Assembly (NCBI GenBank): GCA_035935465.1
Contig: DASYXA010000052.1
Location: forward strand, 1 to 13,351
DNA: 13,351 nt
Origin: UBA4735 sp035935465
Lineage (GTDB): Bacteria; Chloroflexota; Limnocylindria; P2-11E
Direction of reading: 5' to 3'
This document shows positions 6,785-13,060 of the stretch, piece after piece. Below the pieces are notes generated by a model. It did not search any database and was not told the origin of the DNA. It worked only from the letters and a program-made list of their open reading frames with translations. Each line of letters opens with the position of its first letter. Position 1 is the first letter of the stretch. The position numbers were made by a program, and so were the translations under genes.

Positions 6785-6806
6785 GAGCATAGCCCCGCCT
6801 ATGCTC
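6785..6806. promoter_or_regulatory. Overlapping divergent promoters in an 8-bp inverted repeat
   Basis: GAGCATAG (6785-6792) and CTATGCTC (6799-6806) are exact reverse complements around CCCCGC. Each arm holds a TATGCT -10 box: the plus-strand copy at 6800-6805 is 7 nt before the ATG at 6813 (leaderless CvpA-family gene). The minus-strand copy at 6791-6786 would start a short leader ending in the GGAGGG site of the importer operon. Because each promoter's upstream region covers the other's core, the two probably cannot be occupied at once. It could also be a repressor palindrome. Confidence 0.55.
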
Positions 6807-6812
6807 GCCGCG

Positions 6813-7472
6813 ATGGTCGACGTCGCGATCCTCGTCGCGCTCGCCGCGGGCGCGTTCGCGGGCTGGCGCAAGGGCTTCATCGTGCCGCTGGTCGTGCAGG
6901 CCGGCGCGCTGTTGAGCCTCGGTGCGCTCTACGCCGGACCGCTGCGGAGCACGGTCCCGTCAGGGATCTCGGGGATCGGCATGGGCGTCGGCGCGGTCGT
7001 CCTCGCGAGCTCGCTCCTCGGCGCGGTGAGCGGGATGCTCATCCGGCTCGTCTACCGGTTCGGCGCCCTCCAGAAGCTCGACAAGGTCGCGGGCGTGCCG
7101 CTCGGCGCCGCGACCGCCGCGGTCACGCTGTACGTCGCGCTCGTCGGGACGATCGCGCTCGACGGCTGGCTCTCGCCGCTGCACAGCGGCCTCGCGATCG
7201 GACCGCAGCAGCTGGCGGCGGTGCAGGCGCTCGCGGCCACGAACCCCGCGCTCGCGACGTTCGCCGATCCCTCGATGCTGAACGAGGTCACCGCCGTCGC
7301 GGCGAAGGCCCCGATCCCGGCCGATCAGCTCGCGAAGTACGACGCGGCCCTCGGCTTCTACGAGAGCTCGCTCCGTCCCGCGCTCCTCAGCAGCAAGATC
7401 GCGCCCGCGCTGCTCGCCTTGGGCGAGCATCTGCCCGTCGTCGGCCAGCACGTGGTCTTCCCGACCAAGTAG
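6813..7472 (+). CDS. CvpA-family membrane protein
   Basis: A 219-residue protein with a CvpA-type N-terminus: MVDVAILVALAAGAFAGWRKGFIVPLVVQ, matching the family pattern of a first helix, a Gly-Trp/basic turn (WRKGF), then the second helix. Two more hydrophobic segments follow (about 49-70 and 91-112), with IRLVYRFGALQKLDKVAGVPLGAATA in the position of the conserved 'lDr..G...G' element of CvpA proteins. The C-terminal 100 residues are soluble, Ala-rich and not recognisable. CvpA is needed for colicin V production in E. coli and affects envelope stress tolerance elsewhere; its molecular activity is not settled. The start at 6813 is chosen over ATG 6801 and 6750 because it lies 7 nt after TATGCT, fitting a leaderless mRNA. 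The gene is monocistronic and divergent from the importer operon. Confidence 0.82.
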   Translation: MVDVAILVALAAGAFAGWRKGFIVPLVVQAGALLSLGALYAGPLRSTVPSGISGIGMGVGAVVLASSLLGAVSGMLIRLVYRFGALQKLDKVAGVPLGAATAAVTLYVALVGTIALDGWLSPLHSGLAIGPQQLAAVQALAATNPALATFADPSMLNEVTAVAAKAPIPADQLAKYDAALGFYESSLRPALLSSKIAPALLALGEHLPVVGQHVVFPTK

Positions 7473-7477
7473 CGCCG

Positions 7478-7495
7478 TGCATGCAGATTGCATGC
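7478..7495 (+). promoter_or_regulatory. Candidate VapB operator: two TGCATGC sites 11 bp apart
   Basis: TGCATGC occurs at 7478-7484 and again at 7489-7495; each contains the self-complementary GCATGC, and the centres are one helical turn apart. The second copy abuts the -10 box TAGCCT. Ribbon-helix-helix antitoxins commonly repress their own promoters through such paired short palindromes, so this is a likely autoregulatory site. Confidence 0.55.
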
Positions 7496-7501
7496 TAGCC
7501 T
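7496..7501 (+). promoter_or_regulatory. -10 box (TAGCCT) for leaderless toxin-antitoxin transcript
   Basis: TAGCCT is followed by 6 nt and then the GTG start of the antitoxin at 7508, so the GTG should be at the 5' end of the mRNA. No Shine-Dalgarno is present between them. Confidence 0.5.
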
Positions 7502-7507
7502 TGGGAC

Positions 7508-7807
7508 GTGAAGCCGAAGACCACCGACCTCCAGATCCGCGGCATCCCCGTGGCGACGCGCGACAAGCTGCGCCGCAAGGCCAGGTCGAGTGGTGTCTCG
7601 ATGAGCAAGTACCTGATCGACCTGATCGACCGAGATGTCCCGACGGTGCTGCCGCTCGCTGAGTGGCTCGCGATGGTGCGCAAGAATCCCCGGATCGACC
7701 TTGGCCGGCCGGCCGCCGATCTCCTGCATGAGGCCCAGGACGAAGACGACGCGAGATGGGACGAGTACTTCGCGTCGAGGAACGAGCCGCCGCCTGATCG
7801 TCCTTGA
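7508..7807 (+). CDS. VapB/FitA-like ribbon-helix-helix antitoxin
   Basis: A 99-residue protein starting at GTG 7508. Residues 6-45 (TDLQIRGIPVATRDKLRRKARSSGVSMSKYLIDLI) fit a ribbon-helix-helix DNA-binding domain: a short strand LQIRGIP, helix A with DKLRRKA, a Gly turn, then helix B SMSKYLIDLI. The acidic C-terminus (DLLHEAQDEDDARWDEYFAS) is the kind of disordered tail that wraps around and inhibits a PIN toxin. It is the first gene of a two-gene unit and its last 14 nt overlap the toxin frame. Antitoxin dimers with toxin usually repress their own promoter, and paired GCATGC sites lie directly upstream. The pairing with a PIN-domain gene makes the VapB assignment strong; substrate and phenotype cannot be predicted. 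Confidence 0.88.
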   Translation: MKPKTTDLQIRGIPVATRDKLRRKARSSGVSMSKYLIDLIDRDVPTVLPLAEWLAMVRKNPRIDLGRPAADLLHEAQDEDDARWDEYFASRNEPPPDRP

Positions 7808-8204
7808 CGCATCGGCGGCGGTGGAGCTCCTCCTCGGTGCCGACCGGGCGAGAGCCGTCGACCGGGCGTTGGCGAAGTCCGGCTCGGTGACCGTCCCGGC
7901 GCATTTCGACGCCGAGGTGTACCACGCGCTGCGCCGCGGCTATCTGAGACGCGAGATCGACGGGAGGCACCTGGTGACCGCGGTCGATCAGCTCGCGCGG
8001 TTCGACGCCGAGCGCGCCGAGATCGCTTCGCTTCTGCCGAGCGTGGTCGGTCTCGCAGACGTGATCGGGGCCCATGATGTCTTCTACGTCCTGCTCGCCA
8101 TCAGTCGCGGATGCCCGCTCCTGACCTGCGATCTTCGCCTCGCACGCGCCGCAGGTCGGCTCGGCGTCGACGTGATCGCGATCGACCGCGCCCGGCCGAG
8201 CTGA
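7794..8204 (+). CDS. VapC-type PIN-domain ribonuclease toxin, apparent CTG start
   Basis: A 136-residue PIN-domain protein. The opening (M)IVLDASAAVELLL is the standard VapC N-terminus, with Asp5. The other acidic residues of the PIN metal site are Glu41 (FDAEVYHALRR), Asp95 (GAHDVFYVLLA) and Asp113 (TCDLRLARAA), so the active site is complete and the toxin is probably functional. VapC enzymes cleave RNA, often tRNA or 23S rRNA, in a Mg-dependent way; the target here is unknown. The residue where the start methionine belongs is encoded by CTG at 7794. The only upstream ATG in frame (7728) would add 22 residues unlike the family and overlap the antitoxin gene by 80 nt. The chosen start overlaps the antitoxin by 14 nt, so expression is probably translation-coupled. 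Confidence 0.85.
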   Translation: MIVLDASAAVELLLGADRARAVDRALAKSGSVTVPAHFDAEVYHALRRGYLRREIDGRHLVTAVDQLARFDAERAEIASLLPSVVGLADVIGAHDVFYVLLAISRGCPLLTCDLRLARAAGRLGVDVIAIDRARPS

Positions 8205-8264
8205 GCGCCGCGACCGCGCGGTTGGCGTGCGGCTTGCCGGTGATCCGCCACGGCGCGATGACGG

Positions 8265-8270
8265 TACCCT
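8265..8270 (+). promoter_or_regulatory. Possible -10 box (TACCCT) for the first DUF3048 gene
   Basis: TACCCT lies 11 nt before the ATG at 8282, implying a 5' leader of only about 4-5 nt. It matches TANNNT but is less well placed than the leaderless examples in this window. Confidence 0.3.
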
Positions 8271-8281
8271 TGAGCGACCGA

Positions 8282-9412
8282 ATGACAGCGAAGCTCGCGC
8301 GGAACGCGACGGTCGTCGCGCTCGCCTGCGCCGTGATCGCGAGCGCCTGCGGCGGGGGCGCGACGCCGGTCGCGTCGAGCTCGCCCAGCCCGCTCGCGGT
8401 CGCGTCCGTCGCCCCGAGCCCGACCGCCCCGCCCACCCTCACCCCGACGCCGACGCCGACCCCGGCGCCGAAGCGCTGGCCGCTCACCGGGCTTCCGGCG
8501 GCCGCGGATGCCCACCTCGGACGCCGGCCGCTCAACGTGCGGATCCCGAACGATCCGAACGCGCGACCGCAGTACGGCCTCAACAAGGCCGACCTCGTGT
8601 TCGAGATGATCGTCGAGGGCGGCGTGACCCGGTTCGCGGCGATCTTCCACTCGAAGGACGCGGACGTCGTCGGCCCGGTGCGCAGCTACCGCTGGAGCGA
8701 CCTCCACATCACGCAGATGCTCCGTGGCGCGCTCGTGTCGTCCGGCTCGACGATCGAGGAGCGGGACGGGGTCACGCGGTCGATCAGGGACGGCAACATG
8801 CTGTCGGTCGACGCCGAGCGCGACGCCAGGCCGTACTACCGCGTCGCCTTCAGGCCGGCACCGAACAACGAGTTCACCTCGACGCCCGCGGACCGCGAGG
8901 CGGTGGGCCGCGCGGGCGGCGCGGCCCCGGTCGAGGTCCCGGCGCTCGCGTTCGTGCCCGCCGGGAACACCGACCCGACCGCCGGCGGCTTCGCCGGCGC
9001 GCAGCCCGCGACCACGGTGACCGTGCCGTTCCAGGGGATGTGGGCGTCGACCTTCACCTGGGACGCCGCGGCGAACGGGTACCGGCGCTCGCAGAACGGC
9101 GTCCGGACGACCGACGGCGACGGGAGCGGGCCGATCCTCGCGAAGAACGTGATCGTCATGACCACCGACATCTGGCAGACGAGCGTCATCGAGGACTCGC
9201 TCGGGTCGCACGGGCTCGACTACCGGATGACCGGCGGCGGGCCGGTGTCCGTGTTCCGTGACGGGCTGCGGGTGGATGGGACCTGGAAGCGCGACTCGGT
9301 GCTCGACATGTTCACGTTCTGGGACGGCGCCGGGAAGCAGCTGCTCCTCGAGCCTGGTCAATCCTGGATCCATTTCATCTATCCGCAGTGGAGCGTGACG
9401 AGCACGCCCTAA
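8282..9412 (+). CDS. DUF3048 lipoprotein (YerB-like)
   Basis: A 376-residue predicted lipoprotein. Residues 1-23 are a signal peptide with basic start, hydrophobic core and a lipobox-like end ASAC, making Cys23 the lipidated residue. Residues 24-63 are a Ser/Pro/Thr-rich tether with TPTPTPTP. The rest is a full DUF3048 protein: RRPLNVRIPNDPNARPQYGLNKADLVFEMIVEGGVTRFAAIFHS and GPVRSYRWSDLHI in the N-terminal half, then IEDSLGSHGLDYRMTGGGPVSVFRDGLRVDGTW and LLLEPGQSWIHFI in the C-terminal half. The family includes B. subtilis YerB; no biochemical function is established. ATG 8282 is chosen because it begins the signal peptide; ATG 8258 would add eight residues. It is followed after 37 nt by a paralogue in the same orientation. 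Confidence 0.87.
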   Translation: MTAKLARNATVVALACAVIASACGGGATPVASSSPSPLAVASVAPSPTAPPTLTPTPTPTPAPKRWPLTGLPAAADAHLGRRPLNVRIPNDPNARPQYGLNKADLVFEMIVEGGVTRFAAIFHSKDADVVGPVRSYRWSDLHITQMLRGALVSSGSTIEERDGVTRSIRDGNMLSVDAERDARPYYRVAFRPAPNNEFTSTPADREAVGRAGGAAPVEVPALAFVPAGNTDPTAGGFAGAQPATTVTVPFQGMWASTFTWDAAANGYRRSQNGVRTTDGDGSGPILAKNVIVMTTDIWQTSVIEDSLGSHGLDYRMTGGGPVSVFRDGLRVDGTWKRDSVLDMFTFWDGAGKQLLLEPGQSWIHFIYPQWSVTSTP

Positions 9413-9433
9413 CCTCGTTCCTGACGTAGCGAT

Positions 9434-9441
9434 GGGAAGGG
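9434..9441 (+). promoter_or_regulatory. Shine-Dalgarno-like GGGAAGGG for the second DUF3048 gene
   Basis: A purine-rich run 8 nt before the GTG at 9450. It supports GTG 9450 over the ATG at 9432, which lies before the run, and over ATG 9459. Confidence 0.4.
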
Positions 9442-9449
9442 TTGGGCCG

Positions 9450-11057
9450 GTGACGCGAATGCTGTCCGTCGCCAACACGGTCGCCGTGGTGCTGGCGATG
9501 CTCCTTGCGACCGTTACATCCGCGCGGCCGGCTGCCGCGAGCACCGCCGCCGTCACCGCGACCTGCACCGCGTCGGTCGGCCCCGGCATCCCGCCGCCCG
9601 CGGTCCTGCCGGCCGGGCTCCCCGGCTTCCACGCCACCTGGTACGGCCAGTCCGGCTACATGAGCCTCTGCCCCGGCGACACGTCGGTCGCGACGGTCGC
9701 CTACTACAACACCGGGTCGAACGGCTGGGTCGCCGGACGCGCCGGCCAAACGGCGTTCCTCGGGACCAACGGCCCCGAGCCGGGCGCCGATCAGCCGAGC
9801 ATCCTCGGCGGCGACGGCACGAACGGCACGCCGAACACGCAGTGGCCGCGTTACAACCGCGTCGCGGCCCAGCCGGCCGACTACGTCGGCCCGGGCCAGG
9901 TCGCGTGGTTCCAGTTCACGGTGAAGGCGCCGCCGACCCCCGGCGTGTACGTCGTGGGCCTCCGCCCGGTCATCGAGGGCACCCAGTGGATGGAGGACAT
10001 CGGCGTGTATTGGGTCGTCTGGGTGAAGAACCCCGACGGCACCGTGCCGCTCAGCTCGCGTCCGGCCTGCACGCAGTGCTGGCCGCTCAACGGTCTGCGC
10101 AACGCGCCCGGCCAGCCGAACCCCCAGCGCCGGTCGCTCGTCGTGCGGATCGACGACGCGCCGGCCGCGCGGCCGCACACCGGCATCGCCCAGGCGGACA
10201 TCGTGTTCGAGACGCTCGTCGAAGCCGGCATCACGCGCTACGAGGCGGTCTTCCACTCACAGGACCCGGCGAAGATCGGCTCGGTGCGTTCGGCGCGCCT
10301 CTCCGACCGCGAGATCACGCCGATGGTCCGGGGCGCACTGGCGTTCTCCGGTGCCACGACCGAAGAGACGAAGTTCATCCAGGAGGACGCGGCCGCCGGC
10401 AAGTACATCGACCTGAACGCGAACTGGAGCTACTCGGGCGCCGCGTACTTCCGGGTGACGGCGGACGACGCCGGCAATCCACGGGTCGGCCCGTACAACG
10501 AGTACACCACCTCGAACCTGCTCCGCGAGGCGACGAACCGCGCCGGCGGCGGCGCGCCGGTGACGATCCCGAGCTGGGGCTTCCTCGACTCGGTGAACCA
10601 CATCGACTGGGCCGGCGGCTTCTACGGGAGCACGTTCGCGACGAACATCACGATCCCCTACCAGCACCAGAACGAGGTCCGCTACACGTACGACGGCGCG
10701 ACGCGCACGTACGCGCGCTACCAGTACGACCCGAACTACGGCCGGATGGTCCGCGAGGTCGACGCGCTCACGAACACGCCGATCGCGGCGCGCAACATCA
10801 TCGCCCTGTACACCGACATCGTGACCACCGCGATCGTCGAGGACTCGCTCGGTTCGCTCGGCGTGAACGTGCGCACGACCGGGACGGGCCACATGTCGAT
10901 CTTCCGCGACGGCCGCCGCCAGGACGGCACCTGGTACCGCGGGTCGGTGTTCGACCCCTGGCTGTTCGTGAGCAGCAGCGGGGAGCAGATCCTCCTGTCG
11001 CCCGGCCAGACCTGGGTCCACATGATCCCGACCACCTGGAGCGTGCCGAGCAACTAG
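9450..11057 (+). CDS. Secreted DUF3048 protein with N-terminal NBR1-like/Ig-like domain
   Basis: A 535-residue predicted secreted protein. Residues 1-30 form a signal peptide ending ARPAAA-S, with no lipobox, unlike its upstream paralogue. Residues about 55-192 are an added beta-rich domain: TWYGQSGYMSLCPGDTSVATVAYYNTGSNGW, later YVGPGQVAWFQFTVKAPPTPGVYVVGLRPVIEGTQWMEDIGVYW. The pattern of a Trp-containing 'N-G-x-x-W' turn and then 'PGQ...F.F...P..PGVY' suits NBR1-type or related Ig-like wall domains; this is a pattern match only. Residues about 210-535 are DUF3048, with RRSLVVRIDDAPAARPHTGIAQADIVFETLVEAGITRYEAVFHS, SVRSARLSDREITPMVRGALAFSGATTEE and VEDSLGSLGVNVRTTGTGHMSIFRDGRRQDGTWY closely matching the upstream gene. 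The start could also be ATG 9432 or ATG 9459. The function is unknown; the pair probably arose by tandem duplication. Confidence 0.85.
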   Translation: MTRMLSVANTVAVVLAMLLATVTSARPAAASTAAVTATCTASVGPGIPPPAVLPAGLPGFHATWYGQSGYMSLCPGDTSVATVAYYNTGSNGWVAGRAGQTAFLGTNGPEPGADQPSILGGDGTNGTPNTQWPRYNRVAAQPADYVGPGQVAWFQFTVKAPPTPGVYVVGLRPVIEGTQWMEDIGVYWVVWVKNPDGTVPLSSRPACTQCWPLNGLRNAPGQPNPQRRSLVVRIDDAPAARPHTGIAQADIVFETLVEAGITRYEAVFHSQDPAKIGSVRSARLSDREITPMVRGALAFSGATTEETKFIQEDAAAGKYIDLNANWSYSGAAYFRVTADDAGNPRVGPYNEYTTSNLLREATNRAGGGAPVTIPSWGFLDSVNHIDWAGGFYGSTFATNITIPYQHQNEVRYTYDGATRTYARYQYDPNYGRMVREVDALTNTPIAARNIIALYTDIVTTAIVEDSLGSLGVNVRTTGTGHMSIFRDGRRQDGTWYRGSVFDPWLFVSSSGEQILLSPGQTWVHMIPTTWSVPSN

Positions 11058-11080
11058 GCGCTCCTCCGAAGTGAGGTCGC

Positions 11081-11086
11081 TACGAT
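11081..11086 (+). promoter_or_regulatory. Possible -10 box (TACGAT) for the DUF4242 gene
   Basis: TACGAT, identical to the YHS-gene box, lies 28 nt before the ATG at 11115. A start of transcription near 11093 would leave a leader of about 20 nt containing the GGGAGGG site at 11101-11107. Confidence 0.4.
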
Positions 11087-11100
11087 GTCGCCAGCGTCAG

Positions 11101-11107
11101 GGGAGGG
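11101..11107 (+). promoter_or_regulatory. Shine-Dalgarno GGGAGGG of the DUF4242 gene
   Basis: The motif stands 7 nt before ATG 11115 and favours that start over the in-frame ATG at 11085, which precedes it. Confidence 0.65.
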
Positions 11108-11114
11108 TTCGGCA

Positions 11115-11363
11115 ATGGCGTCATTCATGGACGTGCACAGCGGGTTCGTCGGCGTCACGAAGGAGCAGCTCGAAGCCGCGCACCAGCGCGATCTCGAGAA
11201 CGAGAAGGCCGAGGGCGTGCACTTCGAGCGGGCGTGGCTGGACCCGGTGAGCGGCAAGGTCTTCTGCCTCTCGACGGCGCCGAACGCCGAGGCGATCAAG
11301 CGGGTCCACGCGAAGTCCGGTCATCCGACCGCCGAGGTGTACCCGCTGCCCATCGAGGTGTAG
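11115..11363 (+). CDS. DUF4242 protein, SCO4226-like (nickel-binding family)
   Basis: An 82-residue soluble protein: MASFMDVHSGFVGVTKEQLEAAHQRDLENEKAEG, then VHFERAWLDPVSGKVFCLSTAPNAEAIKRVHAKSGHPTAEVYPLPIEV. The strand MDVHSG, helix EQLEAAHQRDL, strand HFERAWLDPVSGKVFCL, helix NAEAIKRVHAKSGHP and final strand EVYPLPIEV give the ferredoxin-like alpha/beta fold of DUF4242. Streptomyces SCO4226, with the same layout, was described as a nickel-binding protein; whether this copy binds metal is not shown by the sequence, although His and Cys residues are present in both halves. The ATG at 11115 is supported by its Shine-Dalgarno. It lies 57 nt after the second DUF3048 gene with its own apparent promoter, and 20 nt before the cyclase start. 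Confidence 0.85.
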   Translation: MASFMDVHSGFVGVTKEQLEAAHQRDLENEKAEGVHFERAWLDPVSGKVFCLSTAPNAEAIKRVHAKSGHPTAEVYPLPIEV

Positions 11364-11370
11364 CCCGGCC

Positions 11371-11376
11371 TAGCAT
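11371..11376 (+). promoter_or_regulatory. -10 box (TAGCAT) for leaderless cyclase-ATPase transcript
   Basis: TAGCAT is followed by 7 nt and ATG 11384, so the start codon should coincide with the 5' end of the mRNA. No Shine-Dalgarno is present. Confidence 0.5.
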
Positions 11377-11383
11377 CCGCGCC

Positions 11384-13060
11384 ATGCGCGACACGGGTCC
11401 GGCGGCGACCGCGGGCAGGGCGGCGACGAGCGAGCGACGTCCGCTGACCATCCTGTTCGCCGACATCGCGGGGTCGACGTCGATCGCCGAGCAGCTCGAC
11501 CCCGAGGACTGGACCGTCCTCGTCCAGCGGGCCTTCCAGCGCCTGAACGCGATCGCCGCGCGGTACGACGGCACGGTCGCCCGGCTCATGGGTGACGGCG
11601 TGCTCGTGTTCTTCGGCGCGCCGGTCGCGCACGAGGACGACCCCGAGCGCGCGGTGCGCTGCGGCCTCGACATGGTCCGCGAGATCGCCGCGCTCGGCGC
11701 CGACCCGCACGGCCACACCGTGCCCCTCCAGGTCCGCGTCGGCATCAACACCGGGCCGGTCGTCGTCGGGATGATCGGGACCGACATCGCACACGAGTAC
11801 ACCGCCATGGGCGACGCGGTGAACATCGCCGCCCGGATGCAGGCCGCCGCGCCGCCGGGCGGCGTCCTCATCACCGCGGCGACGTACAAGTTCATCTCCC
11901 CGCTGGTGGAGGCGACCGACGCGGGCCGGCTCGAGCTCAAGGGCAAGGCCGAGGCGGTCCACGGCTACCAGGTCACCGGGCTCCGCAGCGGTGCGGTGAG
12001 CGCGCGCGGGCTCGGCGAGGACGTCCGCTCGCCGATGATCGGCCGCGACGCCGAGCTCGACCGACTGAAGGCGGCGTGCGCGATCGTGCGCGCGCGGCAG
12101 GGCCGGGTCGCCTCAATCCTCGGCGAACCGGGCATCGGGAAGAGCCGGCTGCTCGGCGAGCTCCGCGCGTACGCGCTCGGATCGGACGCGAGGGCCACCT
12201 GGATCGAGGCGCGCTGCCTCTCCTACGGACGCTCGATGCCGTACCACCTCGTCGCCGACCTCGTCCGCTCCGCGATCGGCGTGTCCCCGACCGCCGATGA
12301 GCCGGAGATCCGCACGGCCCTCGAGCGCCGGTGCCGCGAGCTGTTCGGCGAAGGGTGGACCGATCCGTACGCGTACCTCGGCCACCTGCTCTCGCTCCGG
12401 CTCGAGCCCGAGATCCGCGCGCGGGTCGCCGCGCTCGAGGTCGAGACGGTGAAGCGGTACATGTCGTCGGTCGTCAATCTCGTCCGCGCGATCGCGGTGA
12501 GCGGTCCGGTCATCCTGGCGCTCGAGGATCTCCATTGGGCGGACGGGCCGTCGATCGACGTGCTCTTGCAGCTCGTCCCGGTCGCGAAGGAGCTGCCGCT
12601 CTTCATCATCGCGACCTCGCGCCTCGACCGGGAGAGCGAGGGCTGGCGGCTGGTCGCCGGCGTGCGCGACCTGTTCGGCGACGCGCTCATCGAGATCAAG
12701 CTCGATCCGCTGTCGGCCGACGAGTCGCGGACGCTCGTCGCGAACCTCCTGCACATCGAATCGCTGCCTGCGCAGACGCGCGATCACATCCTGGCGAAGG
12801 CCGAGGGCAATCCGTTCTTCGTCGAGGAGGTGATCCGGATGCTCATCGACCGCGGCGCGATCGAGCGGCGCGATGACCGCTGGGTCGCGACGGCACGCGT
12901 GGCCGACGTCGAGATCCCGGACACGCTCCAGGGCCTGCTCCTCGCGCGGATCGATCAGCTGCCGCCCGAGAGCAAGCGCACGCTGCGGGTCGCGGCCGTG
13001 ATCGGGCGCCAGTTCGGGGTCGCGATGCTCGAGCGGCTGCTGGAGGCGAAGGCCGAGTGA
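11384..13060 (+). CDS. Class III adenylate/guanylate cyclase fused to AAA ATPase, C-terminus shifted to another frame
   Basis: A 558-residue cytoplasmic protein. Residues 20-197 are a class III nucleotide cyclase domain: metal ligands Asp27 (LFADIAGST) and Asp71 (MGDGVLVFFG), and the catalytic Asn147 and Arg151 in GDAVNIAARM, so the active site looks complete. Residues about 216-558 are an AAA_16/MalT-like ATPase: MIGRDAELDRL, Walker A GEPGIGKS (247-254), Walker B ILALEDLHWAD (377-387), and the EGNPFFVEEVIRML and LLLARIDQLPPESKRTLRVAAVIGRQF motifs. Such proteins normally continue with a winged-helix segment and long TPR-like helices. Here the frame stops at TGA 13058-13060 right after LERLLEAKAE, while the expected continuation is in the -1 frame from 13057. 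A downstream regulatory role through cAMP or cGMP is inferred. The ATG lies 7 nt after a TAGCAT -10 box. Confidence 0.9.
   Translation: MRDTGPAATAGRAATSERRPLTILFADIAGSTSIAEQLDPEDWTVLVQRAFQRLNAIAARYDGTVARLMGDGVLVFFGAPVAHEDDPERAVRCGLDMVREIAALGADPHGHTVPLQVRVGINTGPVVVGMIGTDIAHEYTAMGDAVNIAARMQAAAPPGGVLITAATYKFISPLVEATDAGRLELKGKAEAVHGYQVTGLRSGAVSARGLGEDVRSPMIGRDAELDRLKAACAIVRARQGRVASILGEPGIGKSRLLGELRAYALGSDARATWIEARCLSYGRSMPYHLVADLVRSAIGVSPTADEPEIRTALERRCRELFGEGWTDPYAYLGHLLSLRLEPEIRARVAALEVETVKRYMSSVVNLVRAIAVSGPVILALEDLHWADGPSIDVLLQLVPVAKELPLFIIATSRLDRESEGWRLVAGVRDLFGDALIEIKLDPLSADESRTLVANLLHIESLPAQTRDHILAKAEGNPFFVEEVIRMLIDRGAIERRDDRWVATARVADVEIPDTLQGLLLARIDQLPPESKRTLRVAAVIGRQFGVAMLERLLEAKAE

Noticed and set aside
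5948..7498. 516-codon plus-strand frame over the binding protein and the CvpA-family gene
   Set aside because: Shadow frame that crosses the divergent promoter region and two supported genes.
8213..8222. ACCGCGCGGT palindrome after the VapC gene, flanked by GCCGC/GCGGC
   Set aside because: Short GC-only symmetry expected by chance at this composition; no T-run, so a terminator cannot be supported.
8440..8472. Short tandem repeats of CCGACG-like units
   Set aside because: They encode the Thr/Pro tether of the lipoprotein and need no other explanation.
8084..9637. 517-codon minus-strand frame antisense to the first DUF3048 gene
   Set aside because: No family features; the plus strand encodes a lipoprotein with conserved DUF3048 motifs.
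11063..11078. CCTC...GAGG hairpin after the second DUF3048 gene
   Set aside because: Only four base pairs and no U-tract; too weak to call a terminator.
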